Shown piece after piece: positions 8,104 through 17,004 of a stretch of DNA of 64,000 nucleotides (position 1 is its first letter; the number at the start of each line of letters is the position of its first letter). Location: assembly GCF_900130025.1 (NCBI RefSeq), contig NZ_FQXR01000005.1:248001-312000 (forward strand). The letters are read 5' to 3'. The notes under the pieces are model-generated. The model was not told the origin of the DNA and ran no database searches. It saw nothing but the letters and a program-made list of their open reading frames with translations. Source of the DNA: Sporanaerobacter acetigenes DSM 13106 (GTDB taxonomy: Bacteria; Bacillota; Clostridia; Tissierellales; Sporanaerobacteraceae). A program made the position numbers and the translations under genes.

Positions 8104-8903
8104 GAGCTTATTTATCTATAATTAAAATGAGATTTATTTTGCTCCTTCAATATAGGATGGCTGCTATTGCTGGGATATTTACTCAATTCTTTTTTGCAAT
8201 TGTTCGAGTGATGGTTTTCTATGCTTTTTATAGTTCAACTGTTAGCAAGATGCCTTTAACTTATCATCAAGCTATAACATATATATGGTTGGGACAGGCA
8301 ATGTTTAACATGGTGCCTTGGAATGGAGACGGTGAGATACAAAACTTGATTCGGACTGGGAATGTTAGCTATGAACTTTTAAGACCTATTAATTTATATA
8401 ACCAATGGTTTTGCAGAGCTTTTGCTTTAAGAACTGCTCCTACTATTCTTCGTGCGATACCTATATTTGTAATAGCCTTGTTTTTGTTGCCAGAGAATTA
8501 TGGAATGATGTTTCCCCCTACATTGGGAGCTCTAATAGGGTGGATAGTTAGTCTTTTTGGAGCTCTTATGCTTTCTTGTACTATAACTAATATTATAAAT
8601 ATATGTACTCTATGGTCTATATCTGGTGATGGAATTGTTAGGCTTTTATCAGCTATCGTGACTTTTTCTTCAGGACATATAGTTCCTCTTCCTCTTTTTC
8701 CAGATTGGCTTAAAAATATTTTAAGAATTTTGCCCTTTAGTGGTTTAGTTGATATACCATCAAGATTTTATATTGGGGACATACCTTTTAATCAACTTCC
8801 TAAATATTTTGTTTTTCAAATAGTTTGGGTCATTATATTGTATAGTTTTGGCCAATGGCTGCTAAACAAAAAATTAAAGAAAATTGTAGTACAGGGGGGA
8901 TAA
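8100..8903 (+). CDS. ABC-2 family exporter permease 1
   Basis: 267 residues with about six membrane segments. The start ATG overlaps the stop of the ATPase gene (ATGA), which suggests translational coupling. The sequence resembles the ABC2_membrane_6 (PF06182) group: an N-terminal RYRMAA-like amphipathic start, a conserved central ELLRPINLYNQW-type cytoplasmic loop that docks to the ATPase, and a C-terminal Lys-rich tail. It probably forms a heterodimeric channel with the next gene product. Confidence 0.85.
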   Translation: MRAYLSIIKMRFILLLQYRMAAIAGIFTQFFFAIVRVMVFYAFYSSTVSKMPLTYHQAITYIWLGQAMFNMVPWNGDGEIQNLIRTGNVSYELLRPINLYNQWFCRAFALRTAPTILRAIPIFVIALFLLPENYGMMFPPTLGALIGWIVSLFGALMLSCTITNIINICTLWSISGDGIVRLLSAIVTFSSGHIVPLPLFPDWLKNILRILPFSGLVDIPSRFYIGDIPFNQLPKYFVFQIVWVIILYSFGQWLLNKKLKKIVVQGG

Positions 8904-8905
8904 TA

Positions 8906-9706
8906 ATGAGTGGCATTAGACTTTATTTTAGATATTTGTCTTTATGTATTCAGAGTCAACTACAATATAGAGCATCTTTTATAATGATGAGTATAGGACA
9001 TTTTTTGATAACTTTTATAGATTTTTTAGGTATATGGGTACTTTTTGAAAGATTTGGAACTTTGAAAGGATTTAGTTTTGCAGAAGCAGCTCTATTTTAT
9101 GGGATGGTACATATTGCTTTTGCAATAACCGAAGCTTGGATGAGAGGCTTTGATACTTTTTCTACATTGGTCAGAAACGGGGATTTTGATAGAATACTTA
9201 CAAGACCTAGGAGTACAGTTTTACAGGTATTAGGTCATGATTTTCAAATAATGAGAGTTGGGAGGTTTGCTCAAGGACTTATAGTTTTACTTTGGGCGGC
9301 TTATAAATTAAATATAAGATGGACTTTTGGCAAAGTAATACTTTTGATATTTTCAATAGTAGGTGGAAGTTTCTTGTTTTCAGCTCTTATTGTACTTCAA
9401 GCTACACTATCCTTTTGGTCTATACAGAGTTTAGAAATTGTCAACTCTTTTACATATGGAGGAGTTGAAACAGCTCAATATCCATTATCTATATATAAAT
9501 CTTGGTTTAGAAAAATATTCATATTTATAATTCCTCTTGGGTGTATAAACTATTTTCCTGCTATGGCAATACTCGAGAAATCAGATCCCTTAAAATCACC
9601 AATATGGTTTCAATGGATTTCTCCTATTGCAGGGCTAATATTTTTCTTAATTAGTCTTGAAATATGGAAGTTTGGAGTAAAACATTATAAATCAACAGGG
9701 AGTTAG
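8906..9706 (+). CDS. ABC-2 family exporter permease 2
   Basis: 266 residues, about six membrane segments. The ATG at 8906 follows the upstream stop by two bases and has GGGGGG as ribosome site; a longer in-frame start at 8855 would lie inside permease 1. The loop DFDRILTRPRSTVLQVLG matches the family's ATPase-docking loop, as in permease 1. Both permeases and the ATPase form one operon. No regulator or modifying enzyme is coupled, so the cargo cannot be guessed; efflux of a toxic compound fits its pairing with the ABC-F gene. Confidence 0.85.
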   Translation: MSGIRLYFRYLSLCIQSQLQYRASFIMMSIGHFLITFIDFLGIWVLFERFGTLKGFSFAEAALFYGMVHIAFAITEAWMRGFDTFSTLVRNGDFDRILTRPRSTVLQVLGHDFQIMRVGRFAQGLIVLLWAAYKLNIRWTFGKVILLIFSIVGGSFLFSALIVLQATLSFWSIQSLEIVNSFTYGGVETAQYPLSIYKSWFRKIFIFIIPLGCINYFPAMAILEKSDPLKSPIWFQWISPIAGLIFFLISLEIWKFGVKHYKSTGS

Positions 9707-9806
9707 TGAAAATAGTATTATAAAATAAAGGAATTTTTACATAAGTATAGAATATGTTATTTAGAAGTAATTAATATAAAAATATTCCATGAAGGGAGTG
9801 GGAGTT

Positions 9807-9863
9807 ATGAGAAAGATAAATAATATGAAGGAATTTCTAACCACTGGAGGAAAGTTAGTTTAA
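9807..9863 (+). CDS. possible 18-residue peptide ORF
   Basis: In the 239-base gap between the exporter and the methyltransferase, an ATG after GAAGGGAGTGGGAG opens an 18-codon frame (MRKINNMKEFLTTGGKLV). The ribosome site is strong and spaced correctly. Nothing else in the gap is recognisable. It may be a small peptide, an upstream regulatory frame for the methyltransferase, or the remains of a longer gene. Confidence 0.25.
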   Translation: MRKINNMKEFLTTGGKLV

Positions 9864-9945
9864 ATAAGAGTATCTTTATCCATTGGCCAGAAATATCTTT
9901 CATGAATACAAGACAATTATTATAAATAAATGGAGGTATTAAATA

Positions 9946-10977
9946 ATGGCAATGGAAAAACAATATGATTTAGAAGTTAATGTATTTAATTGGATAGAAG
10001 AAAAATTGTCACCTAAACTCTGCACTTCTGAAGAGTTTATCTATAATGAAATGGAATCTCAATCAGATTTTAGTTTACCTATAATATATCAACCATTTGA
10101 TTCAACAAAAACATTTCATTGGACTGATAGGGGAGCTCTTTTTGATTTTCTATATTCAACATATGGAGAAGGTAAAAAACTATTGGACTTTGGACCAGGA
10201 GATGGTTGGCCCTCGTTGATAGTTGCTCCTTATGCTAAAGAAGTTATTGGATTGGATGCATCATTGAAACGAGTAGATATATGTACACAAAATGCTGAAA
10301 GAATGGGAATTAAAAATGCGAGATTTATAAATTATGAAGCTGATACAAAGATGCCATTTGAAGACAATACTTTTGATGGTATAATGGCTGCATCATCAAT
10401 CGAACAGACTCCAAATCCAAAGAAAACTATAGAAGAACTGTACCGTATTTTAAAACCAGGAGGACGTTTAAGAATTCATTATGAAGCATTAAATGCCTAT
10501 AAAAATGGACAGGAAAATGATTTATGGATTGCAGAATTAGATGATAGATCTTGTAAATTAATATTATTTGATAGAAATATAGAGGATGAATATGTTCTAC
10601 AATATGGATTGACAATTGAAATGTCGGAAGAAGAATTAACTAAAATATTGTCATTAGATAATGATGTTTCTTTTAAACAAGTAACAATACCATTTTTAGA
10701 AGAGATAGAATCTAAAATTGTTAATGTTCAGGTTTGTAAAACAATTCATCCATCAGGGAAAACATTTGTATCTTGGCTAAAGGAGATAGGATTTAAAGAA
10801 ATTCTACCTTCCTATAGTGGAAGATTTGCAGCATTTAAACTTTTTGAGCAATTTACAGATGAAGAGAGACCAAAAGATTTAGATTCTATTGATGAATTAA
10901 TTAAAAGAGCAACCAAGGTAGCTATAGAATTGAAAGCACCAATAGATATGGATCCGATGATTACTGCAATAAAGTAA
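9946..10977 (+). CDS. class I SAM-dependent methyltransferase
   Basis: 343 residues. The Rossmann-like methyltransferase core lies at about 75-185: motif I LDFGPGDGWPS, an acidic VIGLDAS strand end, motif FDGIMAASSIEQ, and post-motif RILKPGGRLRIHYEAL. An N-terminal 75 residues and a 150-residue C-terminal region are not recognised. The start ATG follows TGGAGG. Class I enzymes use S-adenosylmethionine to methylate small molecules, proteins or nucleic acids; substrate here is unknown. It follows the exporter by 239 bases in the same direction and might act on the exported compound, but it could be independent. Confidence 0.8.
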   Translation: MAMEKQYDLEVNVFNWIEEKLSPKLCTSEEFIYNEMESQSDFSLPIIYQPFDSTKTFHWTDRGALFDFLYSTYGEGKKLLDFGPGDGWPSLIVAPYAKEVIGLDASLKRVDICTQNAERMGIKNARFINYEADTKMPFEDNTFDGIMAASSIEQTPNPKKTIEELYRILKPGGRLRIHYEALNAYKNGQENDLWIAELDDRSCKLILFDRNIEDEYVLQYGLTIEMSEEELTKILSLDNDVSFKQVTIPFLEEIESKIVNVQVCKTIHPSGKTFVSWLKEIGFKEILPSYSGRFAAFKLFEQFTDEERPKDLDSIDELIKRATKVAIELKAPIDMDPMITAIK

Positions 10978-10988
10978 AAGATTTAAAT

Positions 10989-11045
10989 ATAAATCCTAGG
11001 GGCAGAGACTGTTATATAAAGTATTCAATCTTTGTTCCTAGGGTT
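10989..11045. terminator. hairpin between convergent genes
   Basis: An imperfect 18-base inverted repeat centred on ATCCTAGGGG and TTCCTAGGGT, with a loop of about 20 bases, lies between the methyltransferase and the leftward DUF1667 gene. It may end both transcripts, though T-runs are short. Confidence 0.4.
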
Positions 11046-11081
11046 TATTTTAAAGTTTATTTTGCTTGAAGTTTTTTCTGA

Positions 11082-11438
11082 TTATGCTTTTCTTGCAGCT
11101 ACAACATCTATTCCTAATCCCAGAATATTTTTAATTATTATATCGCCTTTTTTAATGGGAGCAGTGACTTCTGTTGAATTTATAATTTTCATGCATTCAT
11201 CTATCTTATCTCTTGGAACAATTCCAGTAGTTTTAACAGGAAGACGATTTAAAACTCCATCTTTGAGAATGACTCTTCCAGTTAAAATCCTTGATGGTTC
11301 TGTTACTTCTTTTATGCCAAATTCTCTACCACTATTGCAGTTGTTTCCCTCAACTGTGTATCCAGTAGAACTAGACTCATTTTTAGTTATGATAAGCTCA
11401 CAGCCTATAGGGCAAGCTTTGCATTTCACTTTATACAT
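11082..11438 (-). CDS. DUF1667 family protein, four-Cys metal-binding type
   Basis: 118 residues. The start of the chain has CKACPIGCEL and a further NNCNSGREFG, giving a CxxCxxxC...C set that in DUF1667 proteins probably binds an iron-sulfur cluster. Such proteins normally sit beside a glycerol-3-phosphate-dehydrogenase-like flavoprotein and an NAD(P)/FAD oxidoreductase; neither is next to this gene. It stands alone between convergent and divergent neighbours. Ribosome site AGAGGTG before the ATG. An open frame on the opposite strand over the same bases is a shadow. Confidence 0.8.
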   Translation of the reverse strand: MYKVKCKACPIGCELIITKNESSSTGYTVEGNNCNSGREFGIKEVTEPSRILTGRVILKDGVLNRLPVKTTGIVPRDKIDECMKIINSTEVTAPIKKGDIIIKNILGLGIDVVAARKA

Positions 11439-11627
11439 AAAAACACCTCTATTAAATGATTAGTTAATTTAATTAAATTATATCATATTGAATATAGCTA
11501 AATAAATCTTTTGCTTATTATAATATTTAATATGAATTTGGGTAATAAATAGTATAATTTATATATAAATATCTCATCTTTAAATAATAGTGGAATATAA
11601 AAAATAACTTGTACAGGAGGGAAAAAT

Positions 11628-12650
11628 ATGAAAATGTTTTTAAGTGATAACAATTCAGGAGTTCATCCTAAAATTTTAGAGGCAGTATACAGATGCAATA
11701 GTGAACATGAACCATCCTATGGTGATGATAAATATACTGAAAGAGCTATAGAATTATTTAGAGAAGTTTTTCATAGTGATGTAGATGTTTATTTTGTAAC
11801 TACGGGAACAGCTGCCAATATTGTTGGATTGAGTGGATTGTTAAGACCTTTTGAGGGAGTAGTGGCTCCAGATACCGCTCATATAAATGTAGATGAATGT
11901 GGCGCATTGGAAAGGTTTGGAGGAGCTAAGATTCTTTATGTGCCAAACAAAGATGGGAAAATATGCACTAATGATATAAAAGGATTTTTAAAATCTGTAG
12001 GAGATGAACATCAGGTACAACCAAGGGTTATATCTATTTCTCAAATAACAGAAACAGGTACAGTATATACTATTGAAGAAATAAAAGAATTGGCTGATTT
12101 TGCTCATGAAAACAATATGTTATTACATATGGACGGAGCTAGAATTGCCAATGGAATAGTTGCTTTAAATTCAAGTTTCAAAGAGATGATAACAGATATG
12201 GGAGTAGATTTATTGTCTTTTGGAGGGACGAAAAATGGAATGATGATAGGGGAGGCTATAGTTTCTTTTAATAAAGATATTAGCAAGAACTTTAAATATA
12301 TAAGAAAACAAGGGATGCAGTTAGTTTCTAAAATGCGTTTTATATCTGCTCAATTTATACCTTATTTGGAAGATGAAATATGGAAAGAAAATGCAACTAA
12401 ATCAAATAGTATGGCTCAATATTTAAAAGAAGAACTTTTAAAACTTCCAGATGTAAATATTATAAATGAAGGTCTTGGAAATATGCTCTTTGTTCAAATT
12501 CCAAAGACATGGAATGAATCATTGCAACAAAAATTCCCTGTATATATAGTAGATGAAAATAAAAATATCATAAGATTAGTAACTTCTTTTGATACAGAAA
12601 AACAGGATGTAGATAAATTCATTGATTTTGTTAGAAATAAATTTTGTTAA
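11628..12650 (+). CDS. ltaE: low-specificity L-threonine aldolase
   Basis: 340 residues, full length for the family. The enzyme is PLP-dependent and splits threonine or allo-threonine to glycine and acetaldehyde in the cytoplasm. Seen are SDNNSGVHP at the start, the cofactor-binding FVTTGTAANIVGL, the HINVDECGALE active-site region, LHMDGARIAN (Asp that contacts the PLP ring nitrogen) and the lysine of SFGGTKNG that forms the internal aldimine. Ribosome site AGGAGGG. Single gene with no linked pathway partner. Confidence 0.9.
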   Translation: MKMFLSDNNSGVHPKILEAVYRCNSEHEPSYGDDKYTERAIELFREVFHSDVDVYFVTTGTAANIVGLSGLLRPFEGVVAPDTAHINVDECGALERFGGAKILYVPNKDGKICTNDIKGFLKSVGDEHQVQPRVISISQITETGTVYTIEEIKELADFAHENNMLLHMDGARIANGIVALNSSFKEMITDMGVDLLSFGGTKNGMMIGEAIVSFNKDISKNFKYIRKQGMQLVSKMRFISAQFIPYLEDEIWKENATKSNSMAQYLKEELLKLPDVNIINEGLGNMLFVQIPKTWNESLQQKFPVYIVDENKNIIRLVTSFDTEKQDVDKFIDFVRNKFC

Positions 12651-12737
12651 TACTATGGAACAACAATTAAATTTTTGATAAAATAAATTGTTAAAAATTA
12701 AATCAAAAAACAAAGTTATTAGACGGGAGATGTAGCA

Positions 12738-13484
12738 ATGAATTATTTAATATATTTGCTTTTTAGTTCAAAAAATCCAGGGATATCTTATTTTTCAAGA
12801 GAGCATATATTTATAATATCAGCAGTAGTACTATTGATTGGCTTAATGATTTATTTTAAAGAAAATTTAAGAAGCAATGCAAGTTTTCAAAAGTTTGGAA
12901 AAATATTTTTGCTAATGACATTATTTTTTCAGCAAATTTTATTATACTCATGGTATATATTTACTGATAATTTTACATTAAAAGAATCTTTGCCATTGTA
13001 TCCATGTAGAATAAGTGAATTGTTATGTATTGTTTTGTTGCTTAGAATGAGTGAAAAATATTTTCATCTATTATTTTATTGGGGTTTTTCAGGTGCTATC
13101 ATGGCTTTATTGAATCCAGATACTTCAAATTTAGGTTTTCCCAATGCAATGTTTATTCAGTTCTTTTTAGGTCACATTGGAATCATATTGACCATTGTAT
13201 TTTTAGGGATAATATATGATTATACTCCTACAAGAAAGGCTCTCTTTACTAGCTATAAGATTAGTTTTATTTATATTCTGTTTATAGTAGTATTGAATAA
13301 AATCACAGGAGGTAATTATGCATATTTAGCAATTAAACCTGAAAACTCGTTTTTTGCTAAATTGCCAGAATATCCATATTTCATTCCTATTTTTGTAGGA
13401 TTTATGTTTTTGATATTTGCAGTAATGAATTATTTATGGATTATGGCTATGGGAAAATATGAATTGAGTGAAGAGATAAAATAA
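12738..13484 (+). CDS. YwaF/TIGR02206-type integral membrane protein
   Basis: 248 residues with about seven membrane segments. The LPLYPCRISELL segment and the NPDTSNLGFPN loop match YwaF-like (TMEM164-type) proteins, whose function in bacteria is unknown. A ribosome site GACGGGAGATG precedes the ATG. It lies between threonine aldolase and the broken YyaL gene with its own gap of 87 bases upstream, so it may form its own unit. Confidence 0.75.
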   Translation: MNYLIYLLFSSKNPGISYFSREHIFIISAVVLLIGLMIYFKENLRSNASFQKFGKIFLLMTLFFQQILLYSWYIFTDNFTLKESLPLYPCRISELLCIVLLLRMSEKYFHLLFYWGFSGAIMALLNPDTSNLGFPNAMFIQFFLGHIGIILTIVFLGIIYDYTPTRKALFTSYKISFIYILFIVVLNKITGGNYAYLAIKPENSFFAKLPEYPYFIPIFVGFMFLIFAVMNYLWIMAMGKYELSEEIK

Positions 13485-13545
13485 ATATCTTCAATTCTCA
13501 CTGGGTATAATACTAGAAATGAGAATATGAAGGGAGCGTGATAAT

Positions 13546-15349
13546 ATGCCAAATGAAGATATGCAAGTTAAACCAAATAGATTAATTGATGAAAAATCAC
13601 CTTATCTATTGCAACATGCATATAACCCTGTAGATTGGTTTCCCTGGGGCAGAGAAGCATTTGATAAGGCAAAGATAGAAAACAAACCCATATTCCTTTC
13701 TATAGGGTATTCATGACGGTGAAATATCAACTTGCAGATGGTGCCACAATATGAATAGAGAGTCTTTTGAAGATGAGGAAGTAGCAGAAATTTTAAATAA
13801 ACATTTTGTACCTATAAAAGTTGACAGAGAAGAAAGACCGGATATTGATGAAATATACATGATATTTTCTCAGGCACTGACAGGCAGTGGAGGATGGCCT
13901 ATGACGGTTTTTTCTACACCTGAAGGCAAGCCTTTTTATGTAGGGACATATTTTCCTAAAAAGTCCAAATTCGGATACACTGGACTTATAGAGTTATTAA
14001 ATAAGATTCATAGATTATGGGAAAAGGAAGAAGAAAAAGTAATAGAAGAAAGTAATCATATTTTAGAAGCGGTAAAGAGTTCATTTCTTGTATATGAGGA
14101 AGGTAAAGTTGAAGAAAATACAATAGATAATGCTATTTATGAATTAAAAGAGTCTTTTGATAGGGAATATGGTGGCTTTGGTATTAAACCTAAATTTCCA
14201 ATGCCTCAAAATATACTGCTATTGTTAGAATACGGAGATAGAAACAACGACAATGAATCTATTTCTATGGCTAAATATGCTTTGAACAGCATGTTTAAAG
14301 GAGGTATATTCGATCACATTGGATATGGATTTTATAGATATTCAGTAGATGAAAAATGGCTAGTTCCTCATTTTGAAAAGATGTTATATGACAATGCTCT
14401 TTTAGGAATGGCTTATTCAAAGGCTTTTGAATTGACAAAAGAACCACTTTATAAAGAAATATCTGAAAAAATATATGAATTTGTATTTAGAGATATGCTA
14501 TCAGAAAATGGTGGTTTTTATTCAGCATTGGATGCAGAAACTGAAGGGGAAGAAGGAAAGTTTTATATATGGGATTATGATGAGATAATAAATCTATTGG
14601 GTAAAGAAGATAGTGAGTTTATATCTAAATACTATGATATAAGTAATAGGGGAAATTTTGAAGGGAAAAATATTCCCAATTTGATTGGGAAGGAGTTAAA
14701 TTTTGCAGATAAAGACCTATTAAGAAAAGTAGGAACTATTAGACAAAAATTATTTGCATACAGAGAAAAGAGAGTTCATCCTCATAGAGATGAGAAGATA
14801 CTTACTTCATGGAATGGGCTTATGATTGCTTCTCTTGGTTTTAGTGGAAGAGTTTTAGATAATAGAGAGTATATAGGAAAGGCTGAAAGGGCTTATGAGT
14901 TTATTCTAAAGAATTTAATCAATGAGGATGGTAGGCTTTTATCTACCTATTCAGATGGGAAAAGCTACAATTTAGCTTTGTTGTCAGACTATGCTTTTTT
15001 TATATGGGGTCTCAATGAATTATATGAATCGACTAAAGATGAAAACTATTTAGAAAAAGCATTGGAACTAAATGAGGGTATGCTAAAGTTTTTCTGGGAT
15101 GAAAAAGATGGAGGATTGTATTTGTATGGTCACGATGGAGAACAACTGATTATGAGACCAAAAGATATATATGATGGAGCAATACCTTCTGGAAATTCTA
15201 TTGCGGCTATAAATATGATGAAACTATATGAATTCACAAAAGATGATTTTTTCAAAAGAAAAGCAGAAGAAATATTATATACTTTTGGTGAGGATATAAG
15301 TAGAAATCCATTAGGACATGGATATATACTAAATTTGTTGTTTGAATAA
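13546..15349 (+). pseudogene. YyaL-type thioredoxin-domain protein, frameshifted at the active site
   Basis: The true start is the ATG at 13546 (ribosome site AAGGGAG): it encodes the usual PNRLI...[18 protein letters not shown] beginning of the DUF255/YyaL family up to SIGYS, then hits TGA at 13714. Sixteen bases at 13714-13729 are extra; removing them restores the frame and gives TCRWCHNMNRESF, the expected CxxC motif, where relatives have TCHWCHVM. From 13751 the frame is open to 15349 (532 codons), covering the rest of the thioredoxin fold and the six-hairpin glycosidase-like domain. Either a broken gene, a sequence error, or a product made from the internal ATG without its thiol site. 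Confidence 0.8.
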
Positions 15350-15363
15350 ATTTTAATAAACTG

Positions 15364-15391
15364 TTTACTTTTTAAAAATATAGTGTATAAT
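15364..15391 (+). promoter_or_regulatory. promoter of the trpS T-box transcript
   Basis: TTTACT (15364-15369) and TATAAT (15386-15391) with 16-base spacing, directly before the leader. Confidence 0.6.
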
Positions 15392-15396
15392 GTATA

Positions 15397-15640
15397 ACAA
15401 TAGAAATATTAAAATCAATGAACAAGAGTAGTAGATATAAAAAAGGTCTATAGAGAGCTGAGAAGGGTGGAAACTTGGCGATGCTTTTATATCGAATGGA
15501 CTTGGGAGAGAAAATCTGAAATTTAAGTAGGATTTTACGGCTTGTCACCGTTAAAGATTTAAGTGAGCTTTTAGCTAACAAGAGTGGTACCACGGGAACT
15601 AACCTTTCGTCTCTATTTTTTGAGATGAAAGGTTTTATTT
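15397..15640 (+). promoter_or_regulatory. T-box leader of trpS, Trp specifier
   Basis: The T-box sequence AGAGTGGTACCACGGG (15582-15597) is followed by the terminator stem 15601-15613/15622-15634 and a T-run. The specifier codon TGG (15497-15499) sits in the GAA-TGG context on the 3' side of stem I. Uncharged tRNA-Trp should pair with it and stabilise the antiterminator. Confidence 0.9.
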
Positions 15641-15660
15641 TTATATAGGGAGGGTTTTTT

Positions 15661-16656
15661 ATGGAAGAAAGAAAAGTAGTATTTAGTGGAGTTCAACCAT
15701 CGGGAGCATTGACTATTGGAAATTATATAGGAGCTATAAGAAATTGGATTGATCTTCAAGATGAATATGAATGTTTTTATTGTATAGTGGATCTTCATGC
15801 AATTACAGTTCCTCAAGAACCAAAAGAGTTAAGAAAAAACACATTGAATTTATTGGCATTATATTTGGCTAGTGGACTTGATCCAGAAAAATCTACTATA
15901 TTTATTCAATCCCATGTAAGTGCTCATTCTGAATTGACTTGGGTACTTAATAGTATTTCTTATATGGGACAATTAAGTAGAATGACTCAATTTAAAGAAA
16001 AATCACAAAGAAGTGAAGCCAATTTAAATGCAGCTTTATTTACTTATCCTGTACTCATGGCTTCAGATATACTTCTTTATCAAACAGATTTAGTTCCAGT
16101 AGGAGAAGATCAAAAGCAACATCTTGAACTTGCAAGAGATTTGGGAGAAAGATTCAACAGCAAATATAGCGAAACCTTTAAGATACCAGAGCCATTGATA
16201 AAAAAAGTTGGAGCAAAGATTATGAGTCTTCAAAATCCAGAGAGCAAAATGTCAAAATCTGATGCAGATGAAAATGGCTATATACTTCTATTGGATAAAC
16301 CAGATGCCATTAGAAGAAAGATAAAAAGAGCTGTTACGGATTCAATAGGAGAAGTGAAATATAGAGATGAGCAACCAGGAATTAAGAACCTTATGAATAT
16401 ATATTCTATTTTTAGTGGAGAATCCATTGAGAATATTGAAGCAAAGTATGAGGGAGAAGGCTATGGAAAATTCAAAGAAGATTTAGCCGAAGTAGTAATA
16501 GAAGGCCTTAGACCAATGCAGGAAAAATATGATTATTATATGAAAAATAAAGATTATTTAGAAGAAGTATATAAAAATGGTGCAGAAAAGGCAGAAAGAG
16601 TTGCAAGAAAGACTTTGAGAAAAGTATATAAAAAGGTTGGTTTTATACCTAGATAA
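15661..16656 (+). CDS. trpS: tryptophanyl-tRNA synthetase
   Basis: 331 residues, full length. Charges tRNA-Trp with tryptophan in the cytoplasm. Class I synthetase signatures: GVQPSGALTIGNYIGA (variant HIGH region), the DLHAIT and ALFTYPVLMASDILLYQ segments that bind tryptophan, and SKMSKSD (KMSKS loop). The ATG follows GGGAGGG. It is controlled by the T-box leader ahead of it and followed at once by a strong terminator, so it is a single-gene unit. Confidence 0.97.
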   Translation: MEERKVVFSGVQPSGALTIGNYIGAIRNWIDLQDEYECFYCIVDLHAITVPQEPKELRKNTLNLLALYLASGLDPEKSTIFIQSHVSAHSELTWVLNSISYMGQLSRMTQFKEKSQRSEANLNAALFTYPVLMASDILLYQTDLVPVGEDQKQHLELARDLGERFNSKYSETFKIPEPLIKKVGAKIMSLQNPESKMSKSDADENGYILLLDKPDAIRRKIKRAVTDSIGEVKYRDEQPGIKNLMNIYSIFSGESIENIEAKYEGEGYGKFKEDLAEVVIEGLRPMQEKYDYYMKNKDYLEEVYKNGAEKAERVARKTLRKVYKKVGFIPR

Positions 16657-16694
16657 AAAATCAGATGGAGGAATAGCCCTCCATCTGATTTTTT
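16655..16694 (+). terminator. terminator of trpS
   Basis: Inverted repeat AATCAGATGGAGG with CCTCCATCTGATT around a six-base loop and ending in TTTTTT; a strong intrinsic terminator. Confidence 0.9.
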
Positions 16695-17004
16695 AATATA
16701 CTAGGCGTTCAGACATAAAAACTGGACAGCTAGGCTCAAAAAATGACCACTTAGGAATTTTAGGAGGATTTTTAATATATATGAAGAATTGAATAAGTGT
16801 TAAGTAATAGGTTCAATTTAGTCTAAAAATACATTAATTATATTTAATTGTACAATTCTGAAATGATTTAGATTACTGGGATATATCCTCTCACAACAAT
16901 TGGGAAGATAATATCAAGAGAGTATCATAAAAATTATTCAAAAAAACATTTCTGCTTTATTGGTATAAGTTCAAAAAAACATTAAAGAAAGGTAGTGAAA
17001 TTGA
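16695..17004 (+). other. gene-free stretch before the peptide locus, possible insertion-sequence relic
   Basis: 310 bases without a credible gene. The left part (16705-16790), with CTGGACAGCTAGGCTC, then TCAAAAAATGACC, then AGGAGG before a short aborted frame, looks like the end of an insertion element upstream of a transposase start (IS21-like in general appearance, from memory). The right part is AT-rich and contains the direct repeat described separately; it should hold the promoter of the candidate peptide gene, but no clear -35/-10 pair was found. Confidence 0.25.
16937..16983 (+). repeat. 14-base direct repeat upstream of the candidate peptide gene
   Basis: TTCAAAAAAACATT occurs at 16937-16950 and 16970-16983, start to start 33 bases, about three helical turns. 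Position just before the peptide gene and same-face spacing suggest paired regulator sites; the low complexity makes chance possible. Confidence 0.35.

Noticed and set aside
11032-11463. Long open frame on the plus strand over the DUF1667 gene
   Set aside because: The minus-strand frame has a ribosome site and the conserved Cys motif; the plus-strand product has no motif and no ribosome site.
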